The notes beneath the pieces were generated by a model. The model was not told where the DNA came from. It saw nothing but the letters and a program-made list of their open reading frames with translations, and did no database searches. Made by a program: the position numbers and the translations under genes. Positions 11,006 to 22,286 of a stretch of 64,000 nt of DNA are shown in pieces (position 1 is the stretch's first letter; each line of letters opens with the position of its first letter). Origin of the DNA: Crocodylus rhombifer (Eukaryota > Chordata > Crocodylia > Crocodylidae); contig JAVSML010020429.1 of assembly GCA_038503035.1 (NCBI GenBank), forward strand, positions 244,511-308,510, given 5' to 3'.

Positions 11006-13289
11006 CTCAGCCAGACATAAAGAAAAGTGGCATGTGACGAAGTAGAGGAATGAGAGGCAACGGGGACATCTGGGAACTTTGTCACCATCTCGGTTTGACG
11101 GTCGATAGGGAAAAGTGGAATATGCCACCATGCTTTGTTAGTAAGTGAGGCAGAAGTGGAGATGCGTTTCCGGGGGGAGCGAGTGTGCGGGTGCATGTTT
11201 GTGTAAGTCAGTGCGAGAGGGGATGTTCTTTTTGTCAAACTATAAAAAAACCAGCATCCTCGGAAACCAGCATCCTCGGAAGGAGCATAGCTTGGTGATA
11301 ACTGAAGTATTTGAGCGACTGCAGTTGTACTCAGCTAAAAATGGTTTCTTTGCTCTGCCTCTCATCTCATTTTGCTTCATTGTCTTCTCTGCCTTGATAT
11401 TTTTTCTCCCCTTTCCCATTTTCATGGGCTGTGGCTGCCTCTGATGTCATGCACAGCAGCTGGGAGAAGATCACTGACAACTGTTATTTCACACATGAGC
11501 GGTAATATTTTCATTTTTCATATATCTTGAAATAAAAGCCTTATGGCCTATTAAAATAGCTTGAACAAGTCTAGAACAAAAATGCAATTCTTCTGCTGTC
11601 ATGCAGCACTCACTCCGGTAACGTGCCACAGGGTATTTACTTTGAGGTGTTGCTGCATTCGTCTAACATGGACCAATAATGTGGCAGTACACAAAAAAAA
11701 AAAAGGCAGCTCAAAAATTTGCAACGATTTCCATCATCATGAAATAATTCCACCCTGGTGATAAGTTGGAGGCCACCAACAACCACATTAAGAAGGGCAA
11801 AGGAGAGATTCCCACTATCTTTTTTGGAGCCCGTCCACTTGCAAATAGCTTCCCCCCAGAGCAGATGTTAACTGATATTGCTGGGACTGATGCTCAGTGC
11901 CATCCCCAGGTCTGGGAGGAGTTCAGTTGCTCAGGCCTGCATCAGGTAGATTTTTTTTTTAGCAGTTGGACCGGACTTCTCTTTAACGATCCTCTTTTTG
12001 ATGAGACAGAGGCACCATCTCTGGGAAACAAGAGATCAGCTCACATCCGTGCCCTGATGGACCGTGTGTTGTGGAACGGCAGCAGAGTCAATACTGTCGG
12101 ACCCCTTCGCATGGCAAAATGTGGATTCGCCCATGCAGAGGGACAATACAGCATCATTTCTGCAACTCCAGCTCGCCGTCACGTTCGTGCCGCCTCCCTC
12201 CTGCAAACGGGGAAGCAGGGAAATGACCCATATAAAGAGGTGTGCAGGGCTGGTGCTCACAACAGCTCTGCGGGATCCAGTTTTCTCTGTGTGGGATGCA
12301 TGCAGGGCTAAACAGGGTTAGCAGTGAATTCTTTGTATCGCTCAAAAGACACGAGACTGGAGAGTGCTCCTGCTGGTTTAGTTTTAATTGTGAAGCGCAT
12401 GAATTGCAAATCCTGCCATCGCAACCTTCGCTCCGATTTCTCTCCCCCTTTTGTGATCACCTTGCTGAGGCAGCTTCGGTTGTGCCTCCAGAGATGATTC
12501 ACTTGCCTGACTTGCTGCATTCAAACCAAGTCAAAATGAATGAAGACGACGATGCTTTTCTGAAGTCCCTTCCCTGATGTGCCTGACAGATGCCACCGAG
12601 ATCTTCAGATGCTCGATCTACATCCAATAATCAAATACTTTTTCCAGATACGGTCTTGAGATGAAACGGTTGGGAATTTTAAATGGAATGGAAAAGTCAG
12701 ATAATTAAAACTCTGCCCCAAGTAATACTTTTTTTTTTTAAGTGACAAAATCCATAAAAACCTCAGGCAGAAATATAAAGTGAGGCTGAAAGAGATTCAG
12801 TGAAAACCAAATGGATGTTTTAATTCTGTCAATGCACAAAAGACTCTAGCTGAGACCAAGTGCAGGACTCATCTTGAACACAGACATACTGCCTTTCCCC
12901 CATCATTTAAAGCAGTTTTTCCGCTGCTCCCCGAATTCCTCCCACGGAGTTACAACTTTAGTATGCAACCAACTGGCATTTTTAGCCTTCTTTGTTTTGC
13001 TGAAGAGGAGATGCCCGCACAAGAGGAACACGTGTATGTGCAATGCCAACCTCTGAACAGAGCCATTACCTACGGCTGCAAGAAAAGTGGTACCTTATAC
13101 CAGCTGAAACACCGAACATCTGCACCCCAGGAAGCAATGCCTTTCCTAACCTGCTTCTCCCTACCCCGCTGCCAGCTGGACCGGCCCGGTATGGCCAGAA
13201 CAGGGAAGCCGAAAGGGGGACGAGTCAGGAGAAAACATTCACAAGTCTCCACCGCGACTGCTTTCTAGTGTCTGCAGGGATCTTTTGAA
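11006..13289. other. Unannotated stretch with a 181-codon reading frame
   Basis: No repeat family or exon recognised. The plus-strand frame 11766-12311 (181 codons) begins inside unique sequence, contains a TTTTTTTTT run, and has no domain, signal peptide or membrane segment that I can name. One or so frames of this size is expected by chance in 64 kb. An A12 run lies at 11693-11704. A decayed processed gene copy is possible but no poly-A tail follows the frame. Confidence 0.4.
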
Positions 13290-13520
13290 AAGGAGGCTGC
13301 CAGAGCTGCAATGTTAATTAAGTGAAAAACTTAAATTGTTCCATTAATTTGCATTTAATAAAACCAAGCGATGCCCTGTGTATTTATATCAATTGACTTA
13401 AAACATATTTAGCAGCTGACGACAGCTTACTTGCTGATTCATCTTTAATAATGTGTTTTTAATAGTCTGCCGACATTCAACACATAATCGCTTCTATTAA
13501 ATATACGTGGTGACAATCGC
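13290..13520. promoter_or_regulatory. Candidate conserved noncoding element
   Basis: AT-rich, repeat-free stretch packed with homeodomain and POU-type words: TTAATTAAG near 13315, ATTAATTTGCATTTAAT (contains the octamer ATTTGCAT) near 13343-13360, TCAATTGA near 13388. Reading frames are absent. Vertebrate developmental enhancers often look like this. Conservation cannot be tested here, so this is inference from composition. Confidence 0.25.
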
Positions 13521-16494
13521 CGCAACGCCGAGTCTTCCCAACGATCCTGTCAAGGGAGGAAACAGCGCTGATGGCTCTTCTTTCCACCATGCAGTTTTCT
13601 CTATTTATGAGCCACCGTGATTTTATCAAACTGTCTTCACCAGCAACCCGCAGCGCCGAAAGACGGGAAAGAGCTGCACTGAGAAAGTCAGCTTTCAGCT
13701 GCCATCGCTTTGGGTAGGGGCTGCAAAGGAAGCTGAAGTTCACCCTGGGCAGAAGATCAGCATAAAACTGTGAATAAGTCCTGCAAAAACAAAGGACCTT
13801 GAGGACTTCATCAGGGGCTTTTAAAACAGGTTCGTTATGGGCTGCCAGGGGATTGCTGCTTCGTGCCTAGTTCTCTGTCCAGACGGTGCTTCACCCCTGG
13901 GGTATACCCAAGACCTTACCCGCAGTGCAACGGTTTTGAAAACCTACAGATTTAATTGTACCCCAGGCCACAGAGTATTTCCAAAACCAATTAATAATTC
14001 ACTATTCCCTTTCAAACAAGTGGTCGTGTCCCTTCCCAACAAGGGGCCGTGTGATGGGACTCTTTTCTAAACCACTTGCGCATCAGTAACCAAATGACAG
14101 GAATATGGGAATTGGAAATAGCTCCATTGCTCTTCCTAATGCTGAATTTCAATTGTGTCCAGAAAATGAGAGTCAAAGGAGAGCTGAAATTTGACAGGAA
14201 TCCCTAAATTCTCAGAGGTAGGCATTGGAGGTAACGGAGCTTATATCAAGCTGAAGGATTCAGTAGGAGCTGGGCATGCACATCTGAATGCAGAATTTTA
14301 TTTTAACGCACATCTAAGTAAAAAAAAGTCCCAGATTTCATGAAGCAAAACCCCAAACAACAGCACTGGAGTTATACATGCAATTAGTACTCTCCAGTCA
14401 CGCCTGGTGAGAGGCAAAGAACTAACGATGCATGTATGATTTTGCCCATTAGAGCATTTAATTAAATCTCTCCATGTACAATAATATACCTGGGACTAAT
14501 GAACTAACTAGTCAGGCACCTAATTGGATCAAAGAGGGAGATCCTTAAATTACAGTAAATCAAATGAATAAACTGGAGGGGAAGGGTTGTTGAAAGGCGG
14601 ATGTTTCTTCAAGAACGAAAGCGAGAGGAAGACCCAACTGATGTGACCTTGAAGTGATGTCTTAAACGACATGCGTTTCTCTATTTCATCACTTAAAACT
14701 TTCTTTGGAGAATGGTTTTGTTTGGATGACAACTTAAATCTCTTTAACAGATCACACTGGTGTCATTTGCTGTATACGCAGGAATTTGGTAGAAACGGCC
14801 ACATCCGTATCTCGTGAGCGCGTCGTATCCTACTGATATACTGGACAGTCAGGCTTTCGTCATTCTTCTGCAGTTTGCTCATTAACTTAGTTGCCCTCAG
14901 AGGGACCCTCATAAAAGCCGACATGCCCTAAAATTACAGGTTTGGATGACTCCAGCAATACGCTGAAGTGCATGCTTAACTTCCAAGATGAACAGGGGGA
15001 CGGACGGCTCAGCAGAGAACTTGGCTCGTGACCATTATTTTGTAGCTAGGATCCTGTTTCAGTATTGATGACAGTTGTACCTTAATATCAGCTAGGCTTA
15101 CGTGATTGTTTAGAAAATGATGATGGCCAGAGTGATGCTGCACGCGCACTCTCCAAGATGAAGTTCAGCATTTTCCTATTAGGGAAGTTATCCGCAACAG
15201 AAATCAACTCCTGGCAGAAGTAACTGCGCTCGCTGGTAGTGTCTCATGACAGATCCTGTGCCACGTGCCAGCACGGCATAAAAGTAAGAGCCACAGGAAA
15301 AGAGAATGAGAGAAAGGAAAGAGAAAAGCTCTTCCAGTTTCTGCAAAGCACCAGTAATATAACCGCCTTGCTCTGACCACTGGTACATGCTGTCCAGAAA
15401 GGTGCAATCGGAAGCGCCAAGAAGGTGTCTGACCCATAGATTTATTTCTCCGGTTTAGGAAATGAATCTCCCAACCCAGATAATCACCCCTGGGTGCACA
15501 GACATGTTGGGAGGAAATACCAACCGTCTCGCCTTGTTGAACCGGCCTGTTAACAACAGAAATGCATGGAGGTAGAAAATTGACAACAGCATTGTCCCTT
15601 TTCCTTTTGTTCCATTAAAAAAAAAAAAAAAGCAAAATTAAAATTTAAATGTAATCATAAATCCAAATGTGAATTAATTCTGGATTTCTGGAGAGTATCC
15701 ATTTTAAAGAATCATGCATCTAGACATCCTATTTTTTAAAAACTGAAGCAAGCAGTGAAAGCACATTCATTCGCCCTCCGTGAGATCGGATCTCATCACG
15801 TTGCAGCCTTTCTAACTGTGTTAGAAACCCCTTCCTGAAATGGGAATTGGCCAGATATGGCTCTTATGCAAGCTGGTTAATGAGATCAATCACAGCTCCA
15901 GTAGAAAAGAAATGGAGAGAAACAGGAAAAATACAGCCGCAGCCAAAATGCAAGGAGGGCCCTTTGACAGTGTTCAAAACGTTGCTTTCACACGGCAAAA
16001 AACATTAGAGGAGGCATTCAGCATTGATACAATATTTGAACACTGGGCAGTGCAAATAAAATTAAAATGCGAATGCCTTACCAAAGCAAAACGGTGAAAA
16101 CCATCAAATGTGCAGTCCTGGCACGCAGACACATCTACTCGCCTGAGAAATAGTTGTTTAAAAGAGCTATTCTATTTACACAACAATATTTACAGAGTGA
16201 AGGACAGCTCGACACGGATCTCTTGCTGAAGGGAAGAAAGTTGACTTTAGAAAGGAAAACCGCTCTGCTGCTTTGAATGACTTAGAAGAAAATCTATTGC
16301 AAACATCACTTTTACCTTAGGAACGTCAAGTCCAGAAGGGTCTTTATTTGGCTGTATTCTCTCCAGCCTTGCAGCTACCCAAACCACTGGGCAAGGAGAC
16401 TCCAGGAGGGAGTCCAGGGGGCTGAGACCAAGGGAGAGCAGGTGCGAGAGGAGATACCTACGGGGCCGAAGCTGGGATTAGGAAAGGGAGAGGG
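13521..16494. other. Unannotated stretch
   Basis: No named repeat, exon or RNA gene recognised. An A15 run lies at 15617-15631. The 'cttcatcag' at 13805 is not followed by the rest of a Penelope-like tail. Confidence 0.4.
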
Positions 16495-16495
16495 A

Positions 16496-16600
16496 CCGCT
16501 AGCTGCGTTAGCCTGAGGCCAAGCTGGAGGCAGGGTAGACTGGCACCTGACAGAGTAAAAGCTTGCGTAAGCAGCAGGCTGACTTCATCAGATGCTGTCT
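16496..16600 (-). mobile_element. Penelope-like tail with CTGATGA core
   Basis: On the minus strand: CATCTGATGAAG (CTGATGA box, plus coordinates 16585-16591), a hairpin-like segment, GCAAGC where intact copies have GAAAGC (box at 16563-16566), then CTGTCAGGTGCC and an end reading AGGCTAACGCAGCT. This follows the order of a reptilian repeat with a terminus like 'ACTAACACGGCTA' that I assign to Penelope-like elements. The CTGATGA box is intact; the GAAA box carries one change (GCAA). Confidence 0.6.
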
Positions 16601-16735
16601 GAGGTAGCAGCCGATAAAAGCAATCATAGTCCAGGTGATATCTTTTAATAGACCAACAAGATTTGTGCAAAAAAAATTCTTTAATTGCAAGCTTTTGGGA
16701 ACAATCACCCTTTCTCCAGCATTGGAGAAAAGATT
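16601..16735 (-). mobile_element. Penelope-like tail, second copy, same strand
   Basis: On the minus strand: AATGCTGGAGAAAGGGTGAT, then CCCAAAAGCTTGCAA, then GTTGGTCTATTAAAAGATAT and CACCTGG. The catalytic boxes of the hammerhead-like core are mutated (CTGGAGA for CTGANGA, CAAAA for CGAAA). It abuts the neighbouring copy in the same orientation, an arrangement known for Penelope-like elements, which often insert as tandem partial copies. A 66-codon minus frame runs through the block and is not meaningful. Confidence 0.6.
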
Positions 16736-17027
16736 GTAAAAGTTCTCCTGGGTAGAAATGAAAGTTCATATTTTATAGGATTTCACAGAGGAGTCAACAG
16801 GTGCCCGATAAAGTAATTCTGCTACTTTCATGAAAGCTTACCCTATGCATCTCTGATTGAATTACTCTGCAAAGCCCTGCTTTCTCCTAGGAAGAGGAGC
16901 CGGCAGAGAGAAATGGACCCAGGTCAGTTTGGAGGACACGTGGCCTAAAGGATCAAGGGCGAAACCTGTCCTGGATCACACCCCCGCCCGGAGAACCTGA
17001 AGAGCTACACGAGGGGCTTTGATGCGA

Positions 17028-17182
17028 AGAAGTGTAGGATGTAGCCGTCTTGGTCTAAGGACACAAGCAGACAAGGCTGCTCTTTGGGTAAATGTCAGAT
17101 CTTGTATTAGACCAACTCAGATAGCTGGAAACATTCTTCTTTGCAAGCTTTCGGGTATCAATACCTCTGGTCAGGCTGAGGA
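17028..17182 (-). mobile_element. Penelope-like tail with near-intact hammerhead-like core
   Basis: Minus strand: CTGACCA box (17168-17174; one base from CTGANGA), a strong helix II (plus-strand GGTAT at 17154-17158 against ATACC at 17161-17165), GAAA box intact (17149-17152), then GCTTGCAAAGAAG, GTTGGTCTAATACAAGATC and an outer end that on the plus strand reads TGTAGCCGTCTTGGTCTAAG (17039-17058). The element lies inside a 210-codon plus-strand reading frame (17019-17651), which I therefore reject as a gene. Confidence 0.65.
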
Positions 17183-18040
17183 AGCATCTGCAGTTTGTGT
17201 GTGCTCCCCTTGGACACAACGAATAGTAAGGAAGTTCCTCGATGTGAAGGAGGAACTTTGGCTTGCACTGTCCACAGCAGCCTGCTCTGGGAGAAATTAT
17301 TCACATGCACAGTATTCATGCCAAAGCATCAGCTTAGCTGTAGTACCGCGAAAGGCACCAAGATGCAGGGATGAGAACTCTGCAAACTTCGGGGACCGAT
17401 CTTTCATGGACATCAGGAAATTGTTTGCAGGAGTGCAGGCTCTTTTTGCTCCTCTGCTCTTGTATCTCGAACTCGGTTGCAGGTACCAGCTGGGCAGCGA
17501 AGAGGCGCAGCTATTCAGATTTCACGAGGTGGGTGCTTCCTTTCCCATTTGTGGGATGCAACTTGCTGAAGGTCCGGTGTCCTCTACACATCCATCTTCA
17601 TTATCTATCACAGATTCTAATTTGGCTTTCACAACCAAATTAGTGCCTTAGGAGCCTGGCTCCTCCAAAGCCCAGTGAGGTACGAAATTGCCGTTACTTC
17701 ATTTGACGGGCAGGAACCTCAGCGACCCATCCAGCGGCAAGGAAATCTAGAGCGACATGGGGACTTCAATCAAGCTCCCCCAAGTCCCTGGCTGAAGCCC
17801 CATCACTGCATCCACCTTTCCCTCCACACTCATCAGGACCATGCCGGTTGATCTCAGTTAAACCCGTACGGAAACCACTGCACGTATGGGCTTATTTTGC
17901 AATTCGGCCACAGCAATATTCAACAGCAACCTCAATCAGTTGCTCTAAGACCATTCGGCAAGTTCGCAATGGAGTTTCTTTCCTTATGTCAATCAGTGGC
18001 TGTTGGCAATGGTGCCGGGCTCTGCAAGGACACAGATTAA
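17183..18040. other. Unannotated stretch
   Basis: No repeat or exon recognised. It contains the downstream half of the 17019-17651 frame, which has no recognisable domain. Confidence 0.4.
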
Positions 18041-18110
18041 GGGTCTGAGCCCGTATCTGTTGAAATCAATGAGACTTTTCATCGTCTTCAACGCCTTTTG
18101 AATCAGGCCC
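18041..18110. mobile_element. 70-bp MITE remnant
   Basis: Left end GGGTCTGAGCC, right end (complement) GGGCCTGATTC, and a central TGAAATCAATGAGACTTTTC symmetrical with GTCTTCAACGCC. A TAA-like duplication may flank it (GATTAA before, TAAC after). It resembles a short palindromic DNA transposon with a 'ttgaaatcaatgggag' core that is common in birds, turtles and crocodilians. Confidence 0.5.
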
Positions 18111-18322
18111 TAACAGTGAAGACACCTCCTCCCATGCACTCAGTCCCATGCTCCTGTTCATCTGCAGCAATTACTTGCTGTGCCAGAGCAACCCGCTTGG
18201 CAGTAGCCACGCAGGGAGACCTCCAGCACAACGAACCTCCTCCTGCAGTTTATTGCATATTCTGACCGGTCGAGCCAGACGCCAGCGAGCAGTTTTCCTT
18301 ATTCAAAAACAACAAGGGTGGA

Positions 18323-18333
18323 GGGGGGGGGGG
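18323..18333 (+). repeat. G11 tract
   Basis: Uninterrupted run of eleven G, preceded by GGGTGGA. It could form stacked G structures, but the other G-runs needed for a canonical quadruplex are not all present nearby. Confidence 0.8.
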
Positions 18334-18349
18334 AAGAGAGGGAACTCAA

Positions 18350-18600
18350 ACAGCTACTTTTTGATCTAATTAGCTGCCGAGAGCGGCGTGTACTCTTCTG
18401 TCAAGAATAATCCATCTTTTATCTTAATTTATTCTCTGGCTTTTCATCATCCTTGCCTATTATCTAAAGGCGCCAAACAATGCTAGCTGCATACACATCA
18501 TTACACATCTGAGACTATAATATTAGCAAACCTCTGGAAGTGGCAGGCATGAGAGATGACATCACCCATCAGGTTGCAATGGAAGTAGGACTGGGTGGAT
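18350..18600. promoter_or_regulatory. Candidate conserved noncoding element
   Basis: Repeat-free sequence with homeodomain-like CTAATTAG (18366), ATCTTAATTTATTC, GCTAGCTGCAT, SOX-like ACAATG and CRE-like TGACATCA (18557) words, and little coding potential. It resembles a vertebrate enhancer, but conservation is not testable from one sequence. Confidence 0.25.
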
Positions 18601-19924
18601 AACGACGCTCAATACCCAGTTTTTTGGTCTGTCTGGATCCAACCGCACCACTGACACGTACACCGTTTTAGAGGCTGCAAATACAAACAATGTCAATCAG
18701 CCTCTGCTGGCACCGATACCACGCACGCTGCCACACTGGATGGCAACAGCTGTGTTGTCTTCCTCTTCCACCAATGGACAGGAATAGGCACTTGCTCATC
18801 ACAGCCGAGTCCTACTGGATGGGGGGCTCTAGACAAGAAGGGGCAGGTCTGTGCAATTCCCAGTTCGCACCCTTCATGCTGGAAATAGTGAATGCAATGA
18901 CAGCCCGTCCAGGAAGGGCCTGGAAACGGGTCCATCCACGTCATCCCTACGCCCCCGGGCTTGCAGTAACACAGCACCGGGGCACTAGCCATCAGACCAC
19001 AGGCAAAGAGCGAGCTTGTGCCCCTGAGTTTCAATTTGACCCCAATATCCATGGGATTAAGGAGTGAAGTGCTTGCCTCTTACTAGGCCTCCCAAATAAA
19101 GAAGGCAGCAAACTGCAAGCAAGAGAAACCTTGGCTTTCCCACTTCTCAGTGGGCATTATTCCCACGTGGGGACCTTTTATCTGTGCCCGGGTCATCTGC
19201 TGGGAGGAGGGAAGGGGGGTCTGACAAGTAAAAAAATACCGCTTATTTTTTATTACAGAAAAGTTGCCTGAGAAGCTGGCCTGGTGTTATTGGGTGAATG
19301 AATACTTAGCTTGGTAAAAAAAATAAGTGTTGGGCTTCGGTTTAGAAACAGTGTCACCAGAATTGTCCTTCAGATAAGTGCTATTGCAGTGCTCTTTGAA
19401 AAGAGGATTTGAAATCTATTCAAAACCTTCAGAGACTATCATGTTAATTTGGCTGCCACTCATTCACCCTCCGGGCTGAATTCAACGAAAAAAATACAGA
19501 CGCATTCTGCGGTGCACAAAGCTGCAGCACTAAATGCTGTGGATTCCCTGGTGGCAAATCAGAGCTTTATTTTATTTCATTTTGGTGACTGTAGCAGACC
19601 TCAGCACCTGCATATTTTATTAACGGCTCCAACATGTGCTGCCGACTGTTTCGGCTCAGCGTGCGCGGCGGTCTGCAGGCCTCATCTGAGCCAAACCCTT
19701 GGCTTGCTCGTGTATGCCAGGTGCAAGGGGAAGAGCGCTGCATACACCTGAGAAGGGGACGTCTCCGTTACGCGTTACGTGCCTAAACAAGGTGGCATGG
19801 GTACCGCAACATGGCGCTGCACTGAGTGACATGCGGTTGTGTGGATTAGCGCCAAGTCTCAAGCCTTATAGTGCTGTTGGACTAGTAGGAGCCAACCCTT
19901 TTTGGCAGGCTTGCCACAAATCCT
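18601..19924. other. Unannotated stretch
   Basis: No named repeat or exon. The AT-rich part at 19230-19620 (TTTATTACAG, TTATTTTATTTCATTTTGG, CATATTTTATTAACGG) also has the look of conserved noncoding sequence. Two opposed frames of about 120 codons at 18690-19067 have no recognisable domain. Confidence 0.35.
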
Positions 19925-20468
19925 CTATTCAGCTCTGGGGAGGCCACATCTGAAGTCTTGTGTCCAGTTGGGGGCCCCCACGACAGAAGGGAAATGGACA
20001 CATTGGAGAGAGTCCAGTGGATGGCAATAAAAATGGTTGGGGGCTGGCAGACATGACTTGGGAGGACAGGCTGAGGGAAATGGGTTGATTTAGTTTGCAG
20101 AAGAGAAGACCGAGGGGGATTGAATAGCAGCCTTCACCTCCCTGCAGGGGGGGTGCAAAGAGGATGGAGCTGGACTGGTCTCAGTGGGGGAAGATGACAG
20201 GACAAGGAGCAATGGGCGCAAGTTGCAGCAAGGGAAGTTGAGGTTGGATATTAGGAACAAACTTTTTCACTGGGAGGGTAGTAAAGCACTGGAAAGAGAG
20301 TTACCCAGAGCGGTGGTGCAGTCTCCATCCTAGGAGGTTTTTAAGACCCAGCTTGACAAAGCCATGGCTGGGATGATGGAGTTGGGGCTGGTCCTGCTTT
20401 GAGCAGGGGGTTGGATTAGATGTGACCTCCTAAGGTTCATTCCCATCCTCATTATCTATGCTTCTATT
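19925..20468 (+). pseudogene. CR1 LINE 3' end (reverse-transcriptase C-terminus and 3' UTR)
   Basis: The DNA follows the CR1 pattern closely: TGTCCAGTTGGGGGCCCCCA, GGACACATTGGAGAGAGTCC, AGGCTGAGGGAAATGGG, GCAGAAGAGAAGACCGAGGG, TTGGATATTAGGAACAAACT, GTTTTTAAGACCCAGCTTGA, then a 3' UTR with GAGCAGGGGGTTGGATTAGA and TGACCTCC. This corresponds to the last part of the CR1 reverse-transcriptase protein and the untranslated tail. Frameshifts and stops break the coding part. The octamer end (ATTCTATG type) has decayed to ATCTATGCTTCTATTA. It is 5' truncated, as CR1 copies usually are. Autonomous function is impossible. Confidence 0.85.
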
Positions 20469-20744
20469 AATTAGCCCTGCACCCTTCCCAAGTGCTGCTC
20501 GGATCCCCTTCTCCTGCCAATCGGCTCCTTTGCTTTCTGCACGATCCGCTGCTCTGGTTTCTGCTCCCTGCTGCCTGCCCCCTCCATGATCTGCCATGTA
20601 CCACACACACAGGCTGCCCATGCCATTGCTATATGTTGGCCAACCCTGCACCAGATCACACTGCTTTGCACCGAGGTGATCTCCTGTAGCATTATCCCAC
20701 CTGCAAGCAGCTGGATGGGAAGGGCTTTGTCCCACTGCCACTTC
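20469..20744. other. Unannotated stretch, pyrimidine-rich
   Basis: CT-rich sequence (CCCTGCTGCCTGCCCCCTCC and similar) with no family that I recognise. It may belong to the repeat that follows. Confidence 0.35.
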
Positions 20745-20940
20745 CACTACTATCGAGGCTTCCCTGAAACAAAGGGGCTGGTGGCCAGGAGATTCAACAA
20801 ACCCATAAGCAACCCTGGAGCCTCCACTCCTCAATACTGCTGCCTAGGCACGTGTGTCGAAGGTCTGGGTGACCTCTCATGCATGTACCATGATCAGTAA
20901 AGACTGATGGTTGCCTGGGCTGGCAGAGGGGGATAAGACC
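20745..20940 (+). mobile_element. Relative of the 3-kb SINE body
   Basis: GAGCCTCCACTCCTC, GCCTAGGCACGTGTGTCGAA, GGTCTGGGTGACCTCTCATG and GTACCATGATCAGTAAAGAC match 3190-3302 in the same order with scattered substitutions. The tRNA-like head seen at 3041-3090 is not recognisable here, so this copy is 5' truncated or the body also exists separately. It is followed within a few bases by a Penelope-like tail. Confidence 0.55.
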
Positions 20941-20944
20941 TGTT

Positions 20945-21045
20945 GACACGTGCCTTGCATTCGTTGTTTAACTCTACCCCAACCATGCAGTTGGTCCAAG
21001 AAAAGATATCACCCCAAGAAATCCTGGCCACCTGCATTTCTTATA
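20945..21045 (+). mobile_element. Penelope-like end fragment
   Basis: GTGCCTTGCATTCG, TTTAACTCTACCCCAACCAT, GCAGTTGGTCC, AAGAAAAGATATCACCCC and AAGAAATCCTGGCCACCTGC match the distal end of the copy at 40065-40160 in the same order. No CTGANGA/GAAA core is present in this piece. Confidence 0.6.
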
Positions 21046-21835
21046 GAGAGATCAGTGACAGGCTTGCAGCCAGGGCAATGGGTTTCCATTGGTTTCAGTT
21101 GGCCTGGCTATACATGCAAGGTGCCAGAACAGTCCTGGGATTTTTAAATGAAGCCTGGCCTTCCAAGGCACGTGCACAGCAGTGTGCACGGGGTTATCAC
21201 ACAGGCACACTGCTATATCATTCAACTCTATCCCACTCGCTGGTGGTAACCTTTAACTCCAAAAGGCCTTTCATGCCATACAGAAGGGCAGGCTGTTTCT
21301 TTACTGCTCCCAGGGATCACTCGTGACCTGGAGGCTGTCTTTGGTGGAGAGCGCTGATTGATTTATGGCACTGCCAGGTCTCCCAGGTAGACGGGGGTTC
21401 GCGCTCTAGTTTAGTGTCGCTCTGCTGCTCAGGGTCCAAATGAAAACTTAACAGATTGCAGACGCTGGGCAGATGCATCTGTACTTCTGCTTGTCCCATT
21501 TCTCCAGTAGAATAAGTATCAGGCATTTTCCAACACGCTTTTCAGGGGGTGCAGCCCATCAAGAACTTTCCCTTGGCAGAGGCAGAAGGGTTAAGAAGCT
21601 TACTGGTGGGAAAGCCAATTATTTCGTTCTTTGAACACTGCTAATTGATTAATGAGGTGAAGACCAGACAGGACCAGAAGTAAACTGTTTAAGCAAGCTG
21701 GAAAAATCTAGTGCTGGGAAAAGAAAGCAATAAAGAAATGCACAATATTAGGCTTTTCTCTAGCAAAGCATGGGGGAACGTGCGCAAGTGGAAGCCTATT
21801 GGCAGACTGGCCAGAGCGCCCGGGAGGAAACCGGG
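21046..21835. other. Unannotated stretch
   Basis: No recognised repeat or exon. It contains a small hairpin GTGCAC/GTGCAC near 21170-21190. Confidence 0.4.
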
Positions 21836-21969
21836 GTAAGCATTTTGCTGGATTGGGCCTTAAAAGAGTGCTGATGAAAAAGAAAAAATAATTTCTCTCT
21901 CTCTTTACACACGCACAGGATGATATATATAAAAGAGTGCTGATGAAAAAGAAAAACGAATCTCTCTAT

Positions 21970-22001
<32 letters not shown>

Positions 22002-22244
22002 CTGCTTATCTATCTTTATATCGAGAGATATAGAAGTATATAGGATCATAGATAAAAAGTGCTGATGGAAAATAATAATAAATCTCTCTCTTCACACACA
22101 CATATATATAAACTGATATTTGTGTGTGTGTGCACATGTATGTGGATATATGAGAGAGAGATTTATTTTTTCCTCCCCATCAGCGCTCTTGTAAGGCCCC
22201 AATCCAGCAAAATGCTTAAATAATTTTCTTCTGGTGAGTAGTCC

Positions 22245-22286
<42 letters not shown>

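Noticed and set aside
13801..13830. Another Penelope-like tail (CTTCATCAG word)
   Set aside because: No GAAA box, helix or AAAAGATATC segment follows.
17019..17651. 210-codon plus-strand frame as a gene
   Set aside because: Its first quarter is a Penelope-like tail (17028-17182) and the rest has no recognisable domain.
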